Assembly (NCBI RefSeq): GCF_007859325.1
Contig: NZ_VOHK01000002.1
Location: 1 to 64,000, forward strand
Length of the DNA: 64,000 nucleotides
Source of the DNA: Luteimonas marina
GTDB lineage: Bacteria; Pseudomonadota; Gammaproteobacteria; Xanthomonadales; Xanthomonadaceae
Direction of reading: 5' to 3'
How positions within the stretch are numbered: the first letter of the stretch is position 1; every line of letters begins with the position of its first letter. Positions 24,755 through 39,189 of this stretch are shown here, one piece after another. Under the pieces are notes generated by a model. It saw nothing but the letters and a program-made list of their open reading frames with translations, had not been told where the DNA came from and did not search any database. A program made the position numbers and the translations under genes.

Positions 24755-25861
24755 TCAGAACAGCTCGCCCTGTCCGCCCGGCGCGACCGGTGCGCGGAAG
24801 CGCGTGGTGTCGAGCGGCGGCAGCCGGCCCAGGCCCAGCCGGCGCCGGGCCTTGGCGAAACGCGCGGCGATCAGCTCGGCGAACGGGCCTTCGCCGCGCA
24901 TCCGCGTGCCGAAGCGGCTGTCGTAGTCACGGCCGCCACGCATCTGCCGGACCAGGCTCATCACGTGCGCGGCGCGTTCGGGATGATGCAGCTGCAACCA
25001 TTCCCGCCAGAGGTCCTTGAGTTCGTGCGGCAGGCGCAGCAGCGCATGGCCCGCGGCGCGCGCGCCGGCCGCGTGCGCGGCTTCGAGGATCGCCTCGATC
25101 TCGTGGTCGTTGATCGCCGGGATCACCGGCGCCAGCATCACCCCGACCGGCACGCCGGCGTCGGCCAGCGCGCGCATCGCCCGCAGCCGTGCATGCGGTG
25201 CCGAGGCGCGCGGCTCCATCCGCGCCGACAGCCGGTTGTCGAGCGTGGTCACCGAGAAGTACACGCTGGCCAGCCGCTGCGCGGCCAGCGGCGCGAGCAG
25301 GTCGAGGTCGCGCGTGACCAGCGCGTTCTTGGTGATCAGGCTGAAGGGGTGCCGGCATTCGGCCATCACCTCGATCAGCGCGCGCGTGATCCGGTAGCGC
25401 CGTTCGATCGGCTGGTAGGCGTCGGTGTTGATGCCCAGCGCGATCGGCGCGCAGCGGTAGCCCTTGCGCGATAACTCGTCGCGCAGGCGCTGCGCGGCAT
25501 TGGTCTTGGCGAACAGGCAGGTCTCGAAATCCAGTCCCGGCGAGAGGTTCAGGTAGGCGTGCGAGGGCCGCGCGAAGCAGTACACGCAGCCGTGCTCGCA
25601 GCCGCGGTAGGGATTCACCGACTGGCTGAAGCCGATGTCGGGCGAGTCGTTGCGGCTGACGATGCTGCGCGCATGCTCCTCGTGCACGCGGGTGTCCGGA
25701 TGCGGCGCGGGATCGGTGTCGTCGCCCGGCTGCAGCGAATCCCAGCCGTCGTCGTCGGCGTGCGCGGTGGTGACCTCGTAGCGGCCCGGTAGGTACGAGG
25801 CCGCGCCGCGGCCCTTGATCGGCGCGGTGGCGCGGGGAAGCGCTTTCGTCGTCATCCGCAT
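24755..25861 (-). CDS. PA0069-family radical SAM protein
   Basis: A 368-residue protein with the radical-SAM cluster motif CEHGCVYC within SQSVNPYRGCEHGCVYCFAR, resembling spore photoproduct lyase-like (SplB) enzymes. Other family features are LGINTDAYQPIERRYRITRA, LITKNALVTRDLDLL and VIPAINDHEIEAIL. It binds a [4Fe-4S] cluster and cleaves SAM; the substrate is not established for this family. Either Met1 or Met3 may be the start. It lies alone, divergent from cardiolipin synthase with a 56-bp gap. Confidence 0.9.
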   Translation of the reverse strand: MRMTTKALPRATAPIKGRGAASYLPGRYEVTTAHADDDGWDSLQPGDDTDPAPHPDTRVHEEHARSIVSRNDSPDIGFSQSVNPYRGCEHGCVYCFARPSHAYLNLSPGLDFETCLFAKTNAAQRLRDELSRKGYRCAPIALGINTDAYQPIERRYRITRALIEVMAECRHPFSLITKNALVTRDLDLLAPLAAQRLASVYFSVTTLDNRLSARMEPRASAPHARLRAMRALADAGVPVGVMLAPVIPAINDHEIEAILEAAHAAGARAAGHALLRLPHELKDLWREWLQLHHPERAAHVMSLVRQMRGGRDYDSRFGTRMRGEGPFAELIAARFAKARRRLGLGRLPPLDTTRFRAPVAPGGQGELF

Positions 25862-25917
25862 CCGATTAGCCTAGGCACGGCGCGTCGCAGTCCCCGCGAC
25901 GACGGAGGGGCGTGGCG

Positions 25918-27357
25918 ATGCTCGACGTGCTGCACCGCGGCTGGGAGGCGCTGGCGTCGATCCCGCACCTCGGGCTCTACCTGACCTTCGGCTGGGCGCT
26001 GTACCTGCTGCTGCTCGGCGGCTGGATCGTGCTGCAGAAGCGCGAGCCGGTGGCGACGCTGAGCTGGCTGCTGGGCCTGGCGCTGCTGCCCTACCTCGGC
26101 TTCCTGATCTACCACGTGTTCGGCCCGCAGCGGATCCACCGCCAGCGGCTGCGCCGGGCGCGCGTGCGCGGCGACATGACGCCGCAGGCGCTGGCCGAGG
26201 ACGAGGAGGTCGCCGAACTCGGGCGCATGGCGCGCGCCGCGACCGGCCTGCCGATGACCACGGCCAGCGACGTGCGCCTGCTGGTGGACGGCGCCGCGAA
26301 GTACGAGGCGCTGGTCGAGGACATCCGCACCGCGCGCGAGCACGTCCACCTCGAGTACTACATCTGGCATCCCGACCGCAGCGGCGCCGCGCTGCGCGAC
26401 GCCCTGGTCGAACGCGCGCGCGCCGGCGTGAAGGTGCGGCTGCTGCTGGATGCGCTGGGCGCGGCCAAGGCCAGCCGCTTCTTCGACGACCTGGTCGCGG
26501 CCGGCGGCGAACTGGCCTGGTTCCATCCGACCCGGTTCGGCCGCATCTGGACGCGGCCGTGGACCAACCTGCGCACCCACCGCAAGATCGTGGTGATCGA
26601 TGGCCGCGTCGGCTACACCGGCGGCATGAACGTCACCGACGACCAGAACGAGCGCTGCAACGACGACGCCTACCGCGATCTGCACCTGCGCCTGGAGGGC
26701 AACGTGGTGCGCGCGCTGCAGCAGGTCTTCGTCGAGGACTGGGCCTACGCCACCGGCGAGCGCGGGTTCATCGGCGAGGTGGTCCGGCAGACGCCGCGGC
26801 TGCCGCCGGGCAGGACCTGTGCGCAGGTGATCACGTCGGGCCCGGATTCGCCCTGGGAAACCATCCACCGCGCCCACGTCGGCGCGATCCACGCCGCGAA
26901 ACAGCGGGTGTGGATGACCACGCCCTATTTCGTGCCCGGCGAGGCGGCGATGATGTCGCTGACCTCGGCCGCGCTGGCCGGGCTCGACGTGCGCCTGCTG
27001 GTGCCGCGCAACAGCGATTCGAAGCTGGTCACGCTGGCCGCGCGCTCGTACTTCGGCCCGCTGCTGGTGGCCGGGGTGAAGATCTACGAGTACGGGCCGC
27101 GCATGCTGCACACCAAGTCGCTGCTGGTCGACGACAGCATGGTGCTGATCGGCAGCGCCAACTTCGACCACCGCAGTTTCCGCCTCAACTTCGAGGTGTC
27201 GGTGCTGTTCGACGACGCCGCGCTCGGGGCGCAGCTGGCGCAGCTGATCGAGGGCGAGCTGGCGCATGCGCCGCGGGTCCGGCAGGGACGCAAGCGCGGG
27301 TTGCTGCGCGCGCGCCTGCCCGAAGCGCTGGCGCGGCTGATGTCGCCGCTGCTGTAG
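25918..27357 (+). CDS. cls: Cardiolipin synthase
   Basis: A 479-residue membrane enzyme that joins phosphatidylglycerol molecules to cardiolipin. Two N-terminal membrane helices (LYLTFGWALYLLLLGGWIVL; ATLSWLLGLALLPYLGFLIY), then two phospholipase-D HKD motifs: THRKIVVIDGRVGYTGGMN and LHTKSLLVDDSMVLIGSAN. I prefer the ATG at 25918, 7 bp after GGAGGGG, over the GTG at 25912 that would have almost no spacing. Length and layout fit ClsA. Confidence 0.93.
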   Translation: MLDVLHRGWEALASIPHLGLYLTFGWALYLLLLGGWIVLQKREPVATLSWLLGLALLPYLGFLIYHVFGPQRIHRQRLRRARVRGDMTPQALAEDEEVAELGRMARAATGLPMTTASDVRLLVDGAAKYEALVEDIRTAREHVHLEYYIWHPDRSGAALRDALVERARAGVKVRLLLDALGAAKASRFFDDLVAAGGELAWFHPTRFGRIWTRPWTNLRTHRKIVVIDGRVGYTGGMNVTDDQNERCNDDAYRDLHLRLEGNVVRALQQVFVEDWAYATGERGFIGEVVRQTPRLPPGRTCAQVITSGPDSPWETIHRAHVGAIHAAKQRVWMTTPYFVPGEAAMMSLTSAALAGLDVRLLVPRNSDSKLVTLAARSYFGPLLVAGVKIYEYGPRMLHTKSLLVDDSMVLIGSANFDHRSFRLNFEVSVLFDDAALGAQLAQLIEGELAHAPRVRQGRKRGLLRARLPEALARLMSPLL

Positions 27358-27374
27358 GGGCCGGGGGCCGAGGT

Positions 27375-27468
27375 GTCATCCCGAATGCAGTGAGGGATCT
27401 GCTTCCAGCCCCGGCAAGACAGGGTTCCCCGCAAGCCCCGGCGCGCAGTCGAAGGACATGGGGATGAC
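27375..27468. repeat. GTCATCCC-type REP, second copy degenerate
   Basis: GTCATCCCGAATGCAGTGAG on the left with a decayed facing copy ending GGGGATGAC. It lies in the 235-bp gap after cls. Confidence 0.5.
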
Positions 27469-27592
27469 GAGCGATTGTGGTTCCCGAGTCCCGACGCCCC
27501 CGCGACCGGCGGCGCGCGCGGCCGCCCGAGCGGCATGCGCCGCCGGTGGTTGCGGGTAGACTTGGCCGCATTCCACGCAGCGGAGCCTGCCC

Positions 27593-27865
27593 ATGCCCTG
27601 GTTGTTCCTGTTGCTCGCGGTCGCGGCACTGGCGATCGCCTTCATGGCCTCGTCGATGGCAGTGGTGGTGCTCAGCCTGCTGGCGGCGCTGGCGCTGCTG
27701 GGGCTCTGGATCCTCGGGCTGCTGGCGCAGCGGATCGGCAACCAGAGCCGCGACGACAGCCAGATGCTCGACCCGCGCGAACTGCAGCGCCTGCGCGAGC
27801 TGGCCGAGGCGCGTCGCGCCGCCGCGGCCCCCGCGCCGGCGGCGGACGAACCGCGCGCGCCATGA
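27593..27865 (+). CDS. Small membrane protein, unknown function
   Basis: A 90-residue protein. Residues 3-50 are nearly all hydrophobic ([20 protein letters not shown], then [20 protein letters not shown]), giving two membrane helices. A basic/acidic helix ([20 protein letters not shown]) and an Ala/Pro tail follow. The gene ends 28 bp before pdxJ, so co-transcription is likely. No family name is recognised. Confidence 0.72.
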   Translation: MPWLFLLLAVAALAIAFMASSMAVVVLSLLAALALLGLWILGLLAQRIGNQSRDDSQMLDPRELQRLRELAEARRAAAAPAPAADEPRAP

Positions 27866-27893
27866 GCCGGGCGGCCGTGCCCGGCGCCGGCGC

Positions 27894-28646
27894 ATGAGCT
27901 GCCGGCTCAGCGTCAACCTCAACAAGATCGCGGTGCTGCGCAATTCGCGCGGCGGCGGCGAGCCCGACCTGCTGCGCGCCGCGCGCACCTGCCTCGACGC
28001 CGGTGCCCACGGCATCACCGTGCACCCGCGGCCGGACGCGCGGCACACCCGCCACGACGACGTGCTGGCGCTGGCCGAGCTCGCCCGCGGGTCCGGCGTC
28101 GAGTTCAACCTCGAGGGCAATCCCTTCGCACCCGCCCGGGAGGGCTACGCCGGCTTCCTGCGCCTGTGCGAACTGGCGCGCCCGGCGCAGGCGACCCTGG
28201 TGCCGGACAGCGACGCCCAGCTCACGTCCGACCACGGCTTCGACTTCGCCCGCGACGGACAGGCGCTGCGGCCGCTGGTCGCGCGGCTCAAGGCGCTCGG
28301 CTGCCGCGTGAGCCTGTTCGCCGATGCCGGCGCCGACGTGGCGCAGGCCGCGGCCATCGGTGCGGACCGCATCGAGCTGTATACCGGTCCCTATGCCGAG
28401 GCCTTCGCCGCGGGCCGCGCCGCCGACGCCCTGCCCGCCTTCGTCGTCACCGCGCAGGCGGCACGCGACGCGGGACTGGCGATCAACGCCGGGCACGACC
28501 TCAGCCAGGCCAACCTCGGCGCCTTCCTCGATGCGGTGCCCGGGGTGGAGGAGGTCTCGATCGGGCACGCGCTGGTCGGCGAGGCGCTGTACGAGGGGCT
28601 TGCAGCCACGGTGGCGCGGTATCTGGCGATCCTGGCGCGGCGGTAG
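27894..28646 (+). CDS. pdxJ: Pyridoxine 5'-phosphate synthase
   Basis: A 250-residue TIM-barrel enzyme that condenses 1-deoxyxylulose 5-phosphate with 3-amino-2-oxopropyl phosphate to give PNP, the last step of de novo B6 synthesis. Diagnostic strings: [53 protein letters not shown] and [11 protein letters not shown] with the catalytic His. The start ATG at 27894 gives [10 protein letters not shown]; earlier starts in the frame would overlap the preceding gene. It converges with the third exbD gene, as pdxJ adjoins exbD2 in Xanthomonas. Confidence 0.95.
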   Translation: MSCRLSVNLNKIAVLRNSRGGGEPDLLRAARTCLDAGAHGITVHPRPDARHTRHDDVLALAELARGSGVEFNLEGNPFAPAREGYAGFLRLCELARPAQATLVPDSDAQLTSDHGFDFARDGQALRPLVARLKALGCRVSLFADAGADVAQAAAIGADRIELYTGPYAEAFAAGRAADALPAFVVTAQAARDAGLAINAGHDLSQANLGAFLDAVPGVEEVSIGHALVGEALYEGLAATVARYLAILARR

Positions 28647-28740
28647 CCGCGGATTCGGGACAACATCTGAGCGACGCCGGTTGTCCCGGTCTCCCCGGCC
28701 GGGAGACCGGCGCCCGGACGGTTCGCCGGCAGCCGGACGC

Positions 28741-29151
<411 letters not shown>

Positions 29152-29258
29152 GACGCACCTCCTGCTCGGGTGGACACGGCTCGACGCTACGCCGGTCGCG
29201 GCGCGCGGGCAAGTGCGACGAAGGTCGGGGGTCGACGAATTTCTGTTGCCCGTGTTCC

Positions 29259-29331
29259 TGTCATTTCGACCGCAGGGAGAAATCTCCTTCCCACGCGCCA
29301 CGGGAGATTTCTCCCTGCGGTCGAAATGACA
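29259..29331. repeat. GTCA-headed REP-like inverted pair
   Basis: TGTCATTTCGACCGCAGGGA faces CCCTGCGGTCGAAATGACA across 73 bp, almost identical in sequence to the element at 22249-22343. Located between two exbD genes. Confidence 0.85.
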
Positions 29332-29391
29332 GGCTTTCCGGGGTTCCTCTTCGACAGGTGTTCTTCCGGCCTCCCACCGCTGCGCGGAACA

Positions 29392-29420
29392 AAAAAACGC
29401 CGCCCGGAAGGGCGGCGTTG
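29392..29420 (-). terminator. Rho-independent terminator after exbD2
   Basis: On the minus strand the 10-bp stem AACGCCGCCC/GGGCGGCGTT with loop TTCC is followed by a run of seven T. It would end the tonB-exbB-exbD1-exbD2 transcript before the third exbD. Confidence 0.9.
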
Positions 29421-29475
29421 AAAGGTGTTGCGGTAAGCGGTCGGCGCGCTGCAGGCGGCACCGGCCGGTCGTGCC

Positions 29476-29892
<417 letters not shown>

Positions 29893-29907
29893 CGTGCGTT
29901 CTCCCGA

Positions 29908-30336
<429 letters not shown>

Positions 30337-30366
30337 GTCGAATCTCCGTCAGTCTGCTGCGGACGC

Positions 30367-31113
30367 TCAGCGACCCGCGTCGCCGACGCGGGCGCCGGTG
30401 GCGAAGAAGTCGTGCAGGTCGTGCGCGAAGGTGTCGAGCTTGTTGTTCGTGCTGCGGTTCAGGCGCACGAAGAAGTTGTAGCCCAGCACCGCCGGGATCG
30501 CGACCGCCAGACCGATGGCCGTCATGATCAGCGCCTCGCCCACGGGGCCCGCGACCGCGCCGATGTCGGCCTGGCCGGTGGCACCGATGCGGATCAGCGC
30601 GTTGTAGATGCCCCACACCGTGCCGAGCAGGCCGACGAACGGCGCGGTCGCACCGACGGTGGCGAGCACGGTCAGGCCGGCTTCCAGGCCCAGCGACTCG
30701 CGGGTCACCGCCTGGCGCAGCGCGCGGTCGACGAACTCGGAGCGGCTCAGCGACTCGGCCAGGCGCGAACCATCGTGGCGCTGGTGGTGGGCGGCGGCCT
30801 GGGCGGCGTCGAGCGCGACCTTCGAGAAGGGTTCGCTGCGCGGCTGCTCTTCCATGAAGCGGATCGCATCCTGCGCGTTCGGGGTTTCCCAGAACGTCGC
30901 GATCACGCGGTCCGAGCTGCCCTTGAGCCGGATGTTCTTGATGAAGTTGTAGATGATCCAGTAGATCGAGAGCACCGACATGATGATCAGCACGATGAAC
31001 ACGATCCAGTTCACCACTGTCATGTGTTCGATCAGGTTCGCGAAGCCCATCTGGGTCAGTGCCTGAGCGTTGTTGCCTCCGGTCACTGGGGCGGCGGTGG
31101 TTTCCTGCAGCAT
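30367..31113 (-). CDS. exbB: ExbB/MotA-TolQ family proton channel subunit
   Basis: A 248-residue protein with three membrane helices: about 35-55 (VVNWIVFIVLIIMSVLSIYW), 150-170 (GLEAGLTVLATVGATAPFVG) and 195-215 (VGEALIMTAIGLAVAIPAVL). The MotA/TolQ signature is LGTVWGIYNALIRIG. It lies 75 bp downstream of tonB and upstream of exbD1. Together they energise receptors such as the PqqU-like protein at 17980. Confidence 0.95.
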   Translation of the reverse strand: MLQETTAAPVTGGNNAQALTQMGFANLIEHMTVVNWIVFIVLIIMSVLSIYWIIYNFIKNIRLKGSSDRVIATFWETPNAQDAIRFMEEQPRSEPFSKVALDAAQAAAHHQRHDGSRLAESLSRSEFVDRALRQAVTRESLGLEAGLTVLATVGATAPFVGLLGTVWGIYNALIRIGATGQADIGAVAGPVGEALIMTAIGLAVAIPAVLGYNFFVRLNRSTNNKLDTFAHDLHDFFATGARVGDAGR

Positions 31114-31188
31114 GACGCTTACCTTCTAGATGTTGTTGAGTGTAGGAGTGGAACGGGTGCAGCGGTTGGAAATGGTGTCGCGCGGCGG

Positions 31189-31857
31189 TCAGCCGCCGAG
31201 CCTGAAGTCGACGGGCACGCGCACGCGCCCGGCGGCCGGCTGGCCGTTGACGACCGACGGCCTGAAGCTCCAGCGGCGGGCGGCCTGCATCGCGGCGCGG
31301 TCGAGGTCGCGGTTGCGGCTGGACTTCTCGACCGAGACGTTGGTGACGTTGCCGTTGGCGTCGACGTCGATGACCAGGACCACCGTGCCCTCGATGCCGG
31401 CGCGCTGCGCGGCGGGCGGGTACTGCGGCGGGTTCATGTTCTTCGAGGAGATGTCGACGCTGGCGCCGATGTCCGGCTGCGCGGCGGGCGGCGCCGGCGG
31501 CGCCGGCGGCGGCGCGGGCGTGTCGACCGGCGACGGCTCGTCGAACACTACCGGCGGCTCCTCGGGCGGCGGCGGCAGCGGCGTCGGCTGCGGCGGCACG
31601 AGCTCCTTGATCGGGGTCGGCTTCGGCGGCTCCGGCGGCGGCGGCGGAGGGGGCGGCGGCGGCGGCGGCGGTTCGATGATCACCACGCGGGTGGCGTCAT
31701 CGTCCTGCTGTTCGGCCTGGGGTGGCGTGGCGGGAGCGAGCAGCAGCAGCAAAGCCGCGGCATGGATGGCCACCACCAGGGTGAATCCTGCGATTCGCGC
31801 CCAGTCCAGACCTTCGTCTTCGTCTTTCCTGTCGGTGGTCGGCAAGCGTTCGGTCAT
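31189..31857 (-). CDS. tonB: TonB energy-transducing protein
   Basis: A 222-residue protein. An uncleaved membrane anchor (ARIAGFTLVVAIHAAALLLL), a Pro-rich spacer with an uninterrupted run of 13 Pro followed by EPPKPTP repeats, and a C-terminal TonB domain (KNMNPPQYPPAAQRAGIEGT, VTNVSVEKSSRNRDLDRAAM, RRWSFRPSVVNGQPAAG). The anchor has the His-containing helix typical of TonB. First gene of the tonB-exbB-exbD1-exbD2 operon. Confidence 0.95.
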   Translation of the reverse strand: MTERLPTTDRKDEDEGLDWARIAGFTLVVAIHAAALLLLLAPATPPQAEQQDDDATRVVIIEPPPPPPPPPPPPPEPPKPTPIKELVPPQPTPLPPPPEEPPVVFDEPSPVDTPAPPPAPPAPPAAQPDIGASVDISSKNMNPPQYPPAAQRAGIEGTVVLVIDVDANGNVTNVSVEKSSRNRDLDRAAMQAARRWSFRPSVVNGQPAAGRVRVPVDFRLGG

Positions 31858-31993
31858 GCGTTGAGCTCAAGTCTGGCCGAACGCCGAGGCGTCCGGGGTC
31901 GTGTCATGCCGTCGCCGGTTTTCGGCGACGGGAACTTCCAAGCTTATACCAATCCGCCGGCGCGATACCAACCGGTTTCCTTCCTGACTAGGA

Positions 31994-33211
31994 TCAATTG
32001 GTCCGGGCCAGGATCTTCCTTGCCTCGTCGGGGGCGTTGAGGCCCTTGTCGAGCGCCTGCTGGGCGGCCTGCTTGGCCTCCGGGAGGCGACCTTCATTGG
32101 ACAGCAGCTTGGCCAGGTTGAGCCAGGTCTCGCCGCTGGGGGCGAGGGGCGCCGCCTTGCGGTAAGCCTCGATCGCCGGCTCCACCTGCGACGGCTCGCC
32201 GAAGTAGTAGGCCTGCGCCAGCGCCACGTAGGTCTGGTAGTCGGGCTTGAGGATGTTCTTCTCCAGACCGTCGTTGATGACCTCGATGGCCTTGGACTGC
32301 CCGTCGTCGGAGTTGAGGTAGGCGACCATCAGGTTGCGGTACTCGCGATCCTCGGTCAGCTCGTTCCGCGCGCGCAGCTTCTCGTAGACCGCGGCGGCCT
32401 TGTCGTACTGGTCGGTCTGCAGGTAGGTCGCCGCCAGGTTGATCTGGGAGCGCTTGTCGTCCGGCGTGCGCGCCGCGATCTGCTCGGCGAGCTTCGCCGC
32501 CTCCCCGCCCTGGTCGGACTGGGCGTAGGACGCCATCAGCAGCTGCTGCCACTCCGGCTTCGCATCGGGGCCGTCGACCAGCGGCTTGAGCAGGGCGATG
32601 GCTTCGGGATAGCGCTCCAGGCGATACAGGATGTTGCCCTTCAGCGCGATGTGGCCCGGGTCCTGCGAGCCGGTTTCCGACAGCAGGCGATCCACGGTCT
32701 CCAGCGCCTGCGCGTGCTGGTCTTCCTGCGCCTGCAGCTGGGCGATGATGAACATGATCTCGTAGTGCTCGTTGTTGCCGAGGCTGTCGTACTGCAGCGC
32801 GCGCTGCAGGGTCTCGATCGCCCCGGCGGGGTCCTCGGCGATCTGCATCGAGCCGAGCAGGCGGCTGGCCATCGCCCGGTCGTAGTCGTTGGCCTTCTCG
32901 TCGCCGACGATCTCGCCGGCCTGCGCCTGCACCTGCGCCAGCTCGCCGTCCTCGTAGGCCTTGAACAGCTTCTGCAGCTTCGGCGTCATCGCCCGCGACG
33001 CCTTGGCCTCGGGCGCCTTGCGGGTCGCGTTGGGGTAGCGGTCGGCGTTGGCGGCCTCGGCCTTGCCCTTCTTGCCGCGCTCGCTGCGGCGCTCCTCCGC
33101 GCGTGTCTTGTTGTCTTCGTCCTGCGCCAGCGCGGGGGCGATCGTCGCCAGCGTCAGGCCGGTGGCCAGCATCGCGGTCAGCAGGCGGGCGGGTAGCGTC
33201 GTCTTGGGCAT
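31994..33211 (-). CDS. Secreted TPR-repeat protein
   Basis: A 405-residue protein with a signal peptide (LLTAMLATGLTLATIAPALA, then QDED), a charged linker (RAEERRSERGKKGKAEAA), and tetratricopeptide-like helices over most of the rest, for example DYDRAMASRLLGSMQIAEDP, PEAIALLKPLVDG and SQINLAATYLQTDQYDKAA. Likely a periplasmic scaffold. A similar gene precedes tonB in Xanthomonas. The start at 33211 (MPKTTLPARL) after AAGGTGAG is chosen because it yields the signal peptide; the frame extends upstream to 33430 without one. Confidence 0.88.
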   Translation of the reverse strand: MPKTTLPARLLTAMLATGLTLATIAPALAQDEDNKTRAEERRSERGKKGKAEAANADRYPNATRKAPEAKASRAMTPKLQKLFKAYEDGELAQVQAQAGEIVGDEKANDYDRAMASRLLGSMQIAEDPAGAIETLQRALQYDSLGNNEHYEIMFIIAQLQAQEDQHAQALETVDRLLSETGSQDPGHIALKGNILYRLERYPEAIALLKPLVDGPDAKPEWQQLLMASYAQSDQGGEAAKLAEQIAARTPDDKRSQINLAATYLQTDQYDKAAAVYEKLRARNELTEDREYRNLMVAYLNSDDGQSKAIEVINDGLEKNILKPDYQTYVALAQAYYFGEPSQVEPAIEAYRKAAPLAPSGETWLNLAKLLSNEGRLPEAKQAAQQALDKGLNAPDEARKILARTN

Positions 33212-33281
33212 GGATCTCACCTTGTTTCGTGCGCCGGCGGCGCCGGGGTTGAAATGGGACGGGACGGGAAAGCGCCTGCGC

Positions 33282-34073
33282 TCAGCCGCAGGCCGGCCGG
33301 CGGCCGGCGGCGCGCGCCTGTTCATAGGTCGGGACCAGGGTGTTGGCGCGCGCCTGCAGCTCCGAGATGCGGCTCTGCGGGTCCGGGTGGGTGGACAGCC
33401 ACTGCGGCGGGCGGCTGCCGCCGGCGGCAATCATGTTCTGCCACAGCGCGACCGCGGCGCGCGGGTCGAAGCCGGCCTGCGCCATCATGCGCTGGCCGAC
33501 GACATCGGCCTCGCTCTCCTGCGCGCGCGAGCCCGGCAGCAGGAAGCCGGTCTGCGCCAGCATGCTGCCGCCCTGGGTGGCCAGCTGGCCGTAGTCGCCG
33601 GCGAGCGCGCCGAGCAGCTGCACCGCGCCCGCCGCGCCCATCTGCCGGGTGATGCGTTCGTCGTGGTGGCGTTCGATGACGTGGCCGATCTCGTGGCCGA
33701 TCACCGCCGCGAGCTGGTCCTGGGTCCTGGCCACGCCGAAGATGCCGGTGTTGACGCCGACCTTGCCGCCGGGCAGCGCGTAGGCGTTGGGCTCGTTCTC
33801 GGCGAACACCGCCGACTCCCAGGCCACGCGCTGCTGGTCGGCCGGCAGCTGCTTCACCAGGGCGTTGACCACGCAGCGCACGTAGGCGTTCTGGCGGGCG
33901 TCGGTGCTCAGCGGGCCCTTCTGCTTGGCCTCGGTGAAGGCCTGCGCGCCGAGCTGGTTGAGCTGGTCCTGCGACACCGCGCCGACGTACTGGCGGCGGC
34001 CGGTCGACGAGGTCGTCGTCGCGCACGCCGCGAGCAGCGCGGCGATGACCAGCAGTGCGATGGTGTGCCTCAT
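33282..34073 (-). CDS. M48-family metallopeptidase lipoprotein
   Basis: A 263-residue protein. Lipoprotein signal MRHTIALLVIAALLAAC with Cys17, then a zinc peptidase domain with HEIGH in VIGHEIGHVIERHH and the third ligand Glu in RAQESEADVVG. The C-terminal HPDPQSRISELQARAN is typical of the LoiP/YcaL/BepA-like outer-membrane quality-control proteases. A homologous gene adjoins gyrB in Xanthomonas. The start at 34073 is chosen for the lipobox; the frame extends to 34211. Confidence 0.9.
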   Translation of the reverse strand: MRHTIALLVIAALLAACATTTSSTGRRQYVGAVSQDQLNQLGAQAFTEAKQKGPLSTDARQNAYVRCVVNALVKQLPADQQRVAWESAVFAENEPNAYALPGGKVGVNTGIFGVARTQDQLAAVIGHEIGHVIERHHDERITRQMGAAGAVQLLGALAGDYGQLATQGGSMLAQTGFLLPGSRAQESEADVVGQRMMAQAGFDPRAAVALWQNMIAAGGSRPPQWLSTHPDPQSRISELQARANTLVPTYEQARAAGRRPACG

Positions 34074-34239
34074 GTGCCTCCGGGGCCGGTGTCCTCTTCG
34101 CCACGAGTGTGGCGGCGGACATCTTAATTTTTCGTCAACTTGTGCACTGCGATCGCGGACGGTGCGGCGCGACGACCGGCGGCGTTGCCGATTGTGTCCG
34201 TCGCGTGACAATCGTCCGCGGAACGCGCCGCGGACGACG

Positions 34240-37898
<3,659 letters not shown>

Positions 37899-37967
37899 GG
37901 GCGGGCTCCGGGGCGCGCGGATGGTGCCGGGTTCGTGCTTCGGGTGATTCTTTCCGTGCGCCGGGTG

Positions 37968-38012
37968 GCCCCCACCCCAGCCCTCCCCCACAGGCGGGGG
38001 AGGGGGCCGGAG
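37968..38012. repeat. CCCTCCCCC/GGGGGAGGG palindromic repeat
   Basis: CACCCCAGCCCTCCCCCACA followed by GGCGGGGGAGGG forms a hairpin in the recF-dnaN gap. A similar element, CCACTCCCCCACGCACGGGGGAGG, occurs at about 6785-6810 before phhA. Confidence 0.6.
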
Positions 38013-38030
38013 CCGGTCCGCAGACTGGCC

Positions 38031-38060
38031 CAAACAAAACGCCCGGACCGGGCCGGGCGT
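38031..38060 (-). terminator. Putative terminator after dnaN
   Basis: On the minus strand the stem ACGCCCGG/CCGGGCGT with a 6-base loop is followed by TTTTGTTTG. It lies 29 bp after the dnaN stop. Confidence 0.7.
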
Positions 38061-38088
38061 CGTCGTGCCTTGCCGCCGCTCCGGTGCG

Positions 38089-39189
38089 TCACAGCCGCAG
38101 CGGCATCACCACGTGGCGGCACTTCTCGCTGGAGGCTTCGCGCACCAGCGCCGAGGAGTTGGCGTCGCGCAGCTGCAGCACCACGTGCTCGTCGCGCAAC
38201 GCGGTCAGGGCGTCGAGCAGGTAGTTGACGTTGAAGCCGACCGCCAGCCCGTCGACCGAGGTCTCGGCCTCGACCTCTTCCTGCGCCTCCTCCTGCTCGG
38301 GATTGTGCGCGTTGATGCGCAGCAGGCCCGGGGAGACTTCCAGCCGCACGCCGCGGTACTTCTCGTTGGACAGGATCGCCGCGCGCTGCAGCGAGGCGCG
38401 CAGGGCCTCGCGGTCGATCTTGACCTCGCGGTCGGCGCCGATCGGGATCACCGCCTCGTAGTCGGGGAAGCGGCCGTCGATCAGCTTGCTGGTGAAGGTG
38501 ACATCGTCGCGCTTGACCCGGATGTGGTTGCGGGCCATCTCCAGCACCAGGCTGCGGTCGCCGCCCTCGAGCAGGCGCTGCAGCTCCTGCACGCCCTTGC
38601 GCGGGACGATGATCTGGCGCTTGTTCTGCACGGTTTCTTCCAGCGCGGTCTCGCACAGCGCCAGGCGGTGACCGTCGGTGGCGACGCAGCGCAGGCGCCT
38701 GTCGGCCAGGTCGAACAGCAGGCCGTTGAGGTAGTAGCGCACGTCCTGCTGCGCCATCGCGAACGCGGTGCGCTCGATCAGCTCCTTCAGCGCCGCCTCC
38801 GGCACGCTGACGCGCTCGGTGGCCTCGACCTCGTCGACCGAGGGGAAGTCGTTGGCCGGCAGGCTCGACAGGGTGAAGCGGCTGCGGCCCGCCTGCACGG
38901 TGATCTTGTCGCCGGCCTGCGACAGCGTGACCTTGCTGCCGTCGGGCAGGGCGCGGACGATGTCGAACAGCTTGCGCGCCGGGATCGTGGTTTCGCCGTC
39001 CTGGGCGTCGTCGACCGCGCTGCGCGAGACCATTTCGACTTCGAGGTCGGTGCCGGTCAGCGACAACTGTCCGCCCGAGACCTGGGTCAGCAGGTTGGCC
39101 AGCACCGGCAGCGTCTGTCGCCGTTCCACGACGTTGACCACTTGCGCCAGGGGCTTGAGGAGAGCTTCGCGTTGCAGGCTGAAACGCAT
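38089..39189 (-). CDS. dnaN: DNA polymerase III beta sliding clamp
   Basis: A 366-residue ring-forming processivity factor with three repeated clamp domains. It starts MRFSLQREALLKPLAQVVNV, contains NDFPSVDEVEATERVSVPEA and ends SEKCRHVVMPLRL, with the MPLRL tail typical of bacterial clamps. It is 459 bp downstream of dnaA, a gap that holds the putative origin. Confidence 0.97.
   Translation of the reverse strand: MRFSLQREALLKPLAQVVNVVERRQTLPVLANLLTQVSGGQLSLTGTDLEVEMVSRSAVDDAQDGETTIPARKLFDIVRALPDGSKVTLSQAGDKITVQAGRSRFTLSSLPANDFPSVDEVEATERVSVPEAALKELIERTAFAMAQQDVRYYLNGLLFDLADRRLRCVATDGHRLALCETALEETVQNKRQIIVPRKGVQELQRLLEGGDRSLVLEMARNHIRVKRDDVTFTSKLIDGRFPDYEAVIPIGADREVKIDREALRASLQRAAILSNEKYRGVRLEVSPGLLRINAHNPEQEEAQEEVEAETSVDGLAVGFNVNYLLDALTALRDEHVVLQLRDANSSALVREASSEKCRHVVMPLRL

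Noticed and set aside
28686..28710. Hairpin CCGGTCTCC/GGAGACCGG after pdxJ as terminator
   Set aside because: Strong stem but no T tract; could equally be a chance GC palindrome.
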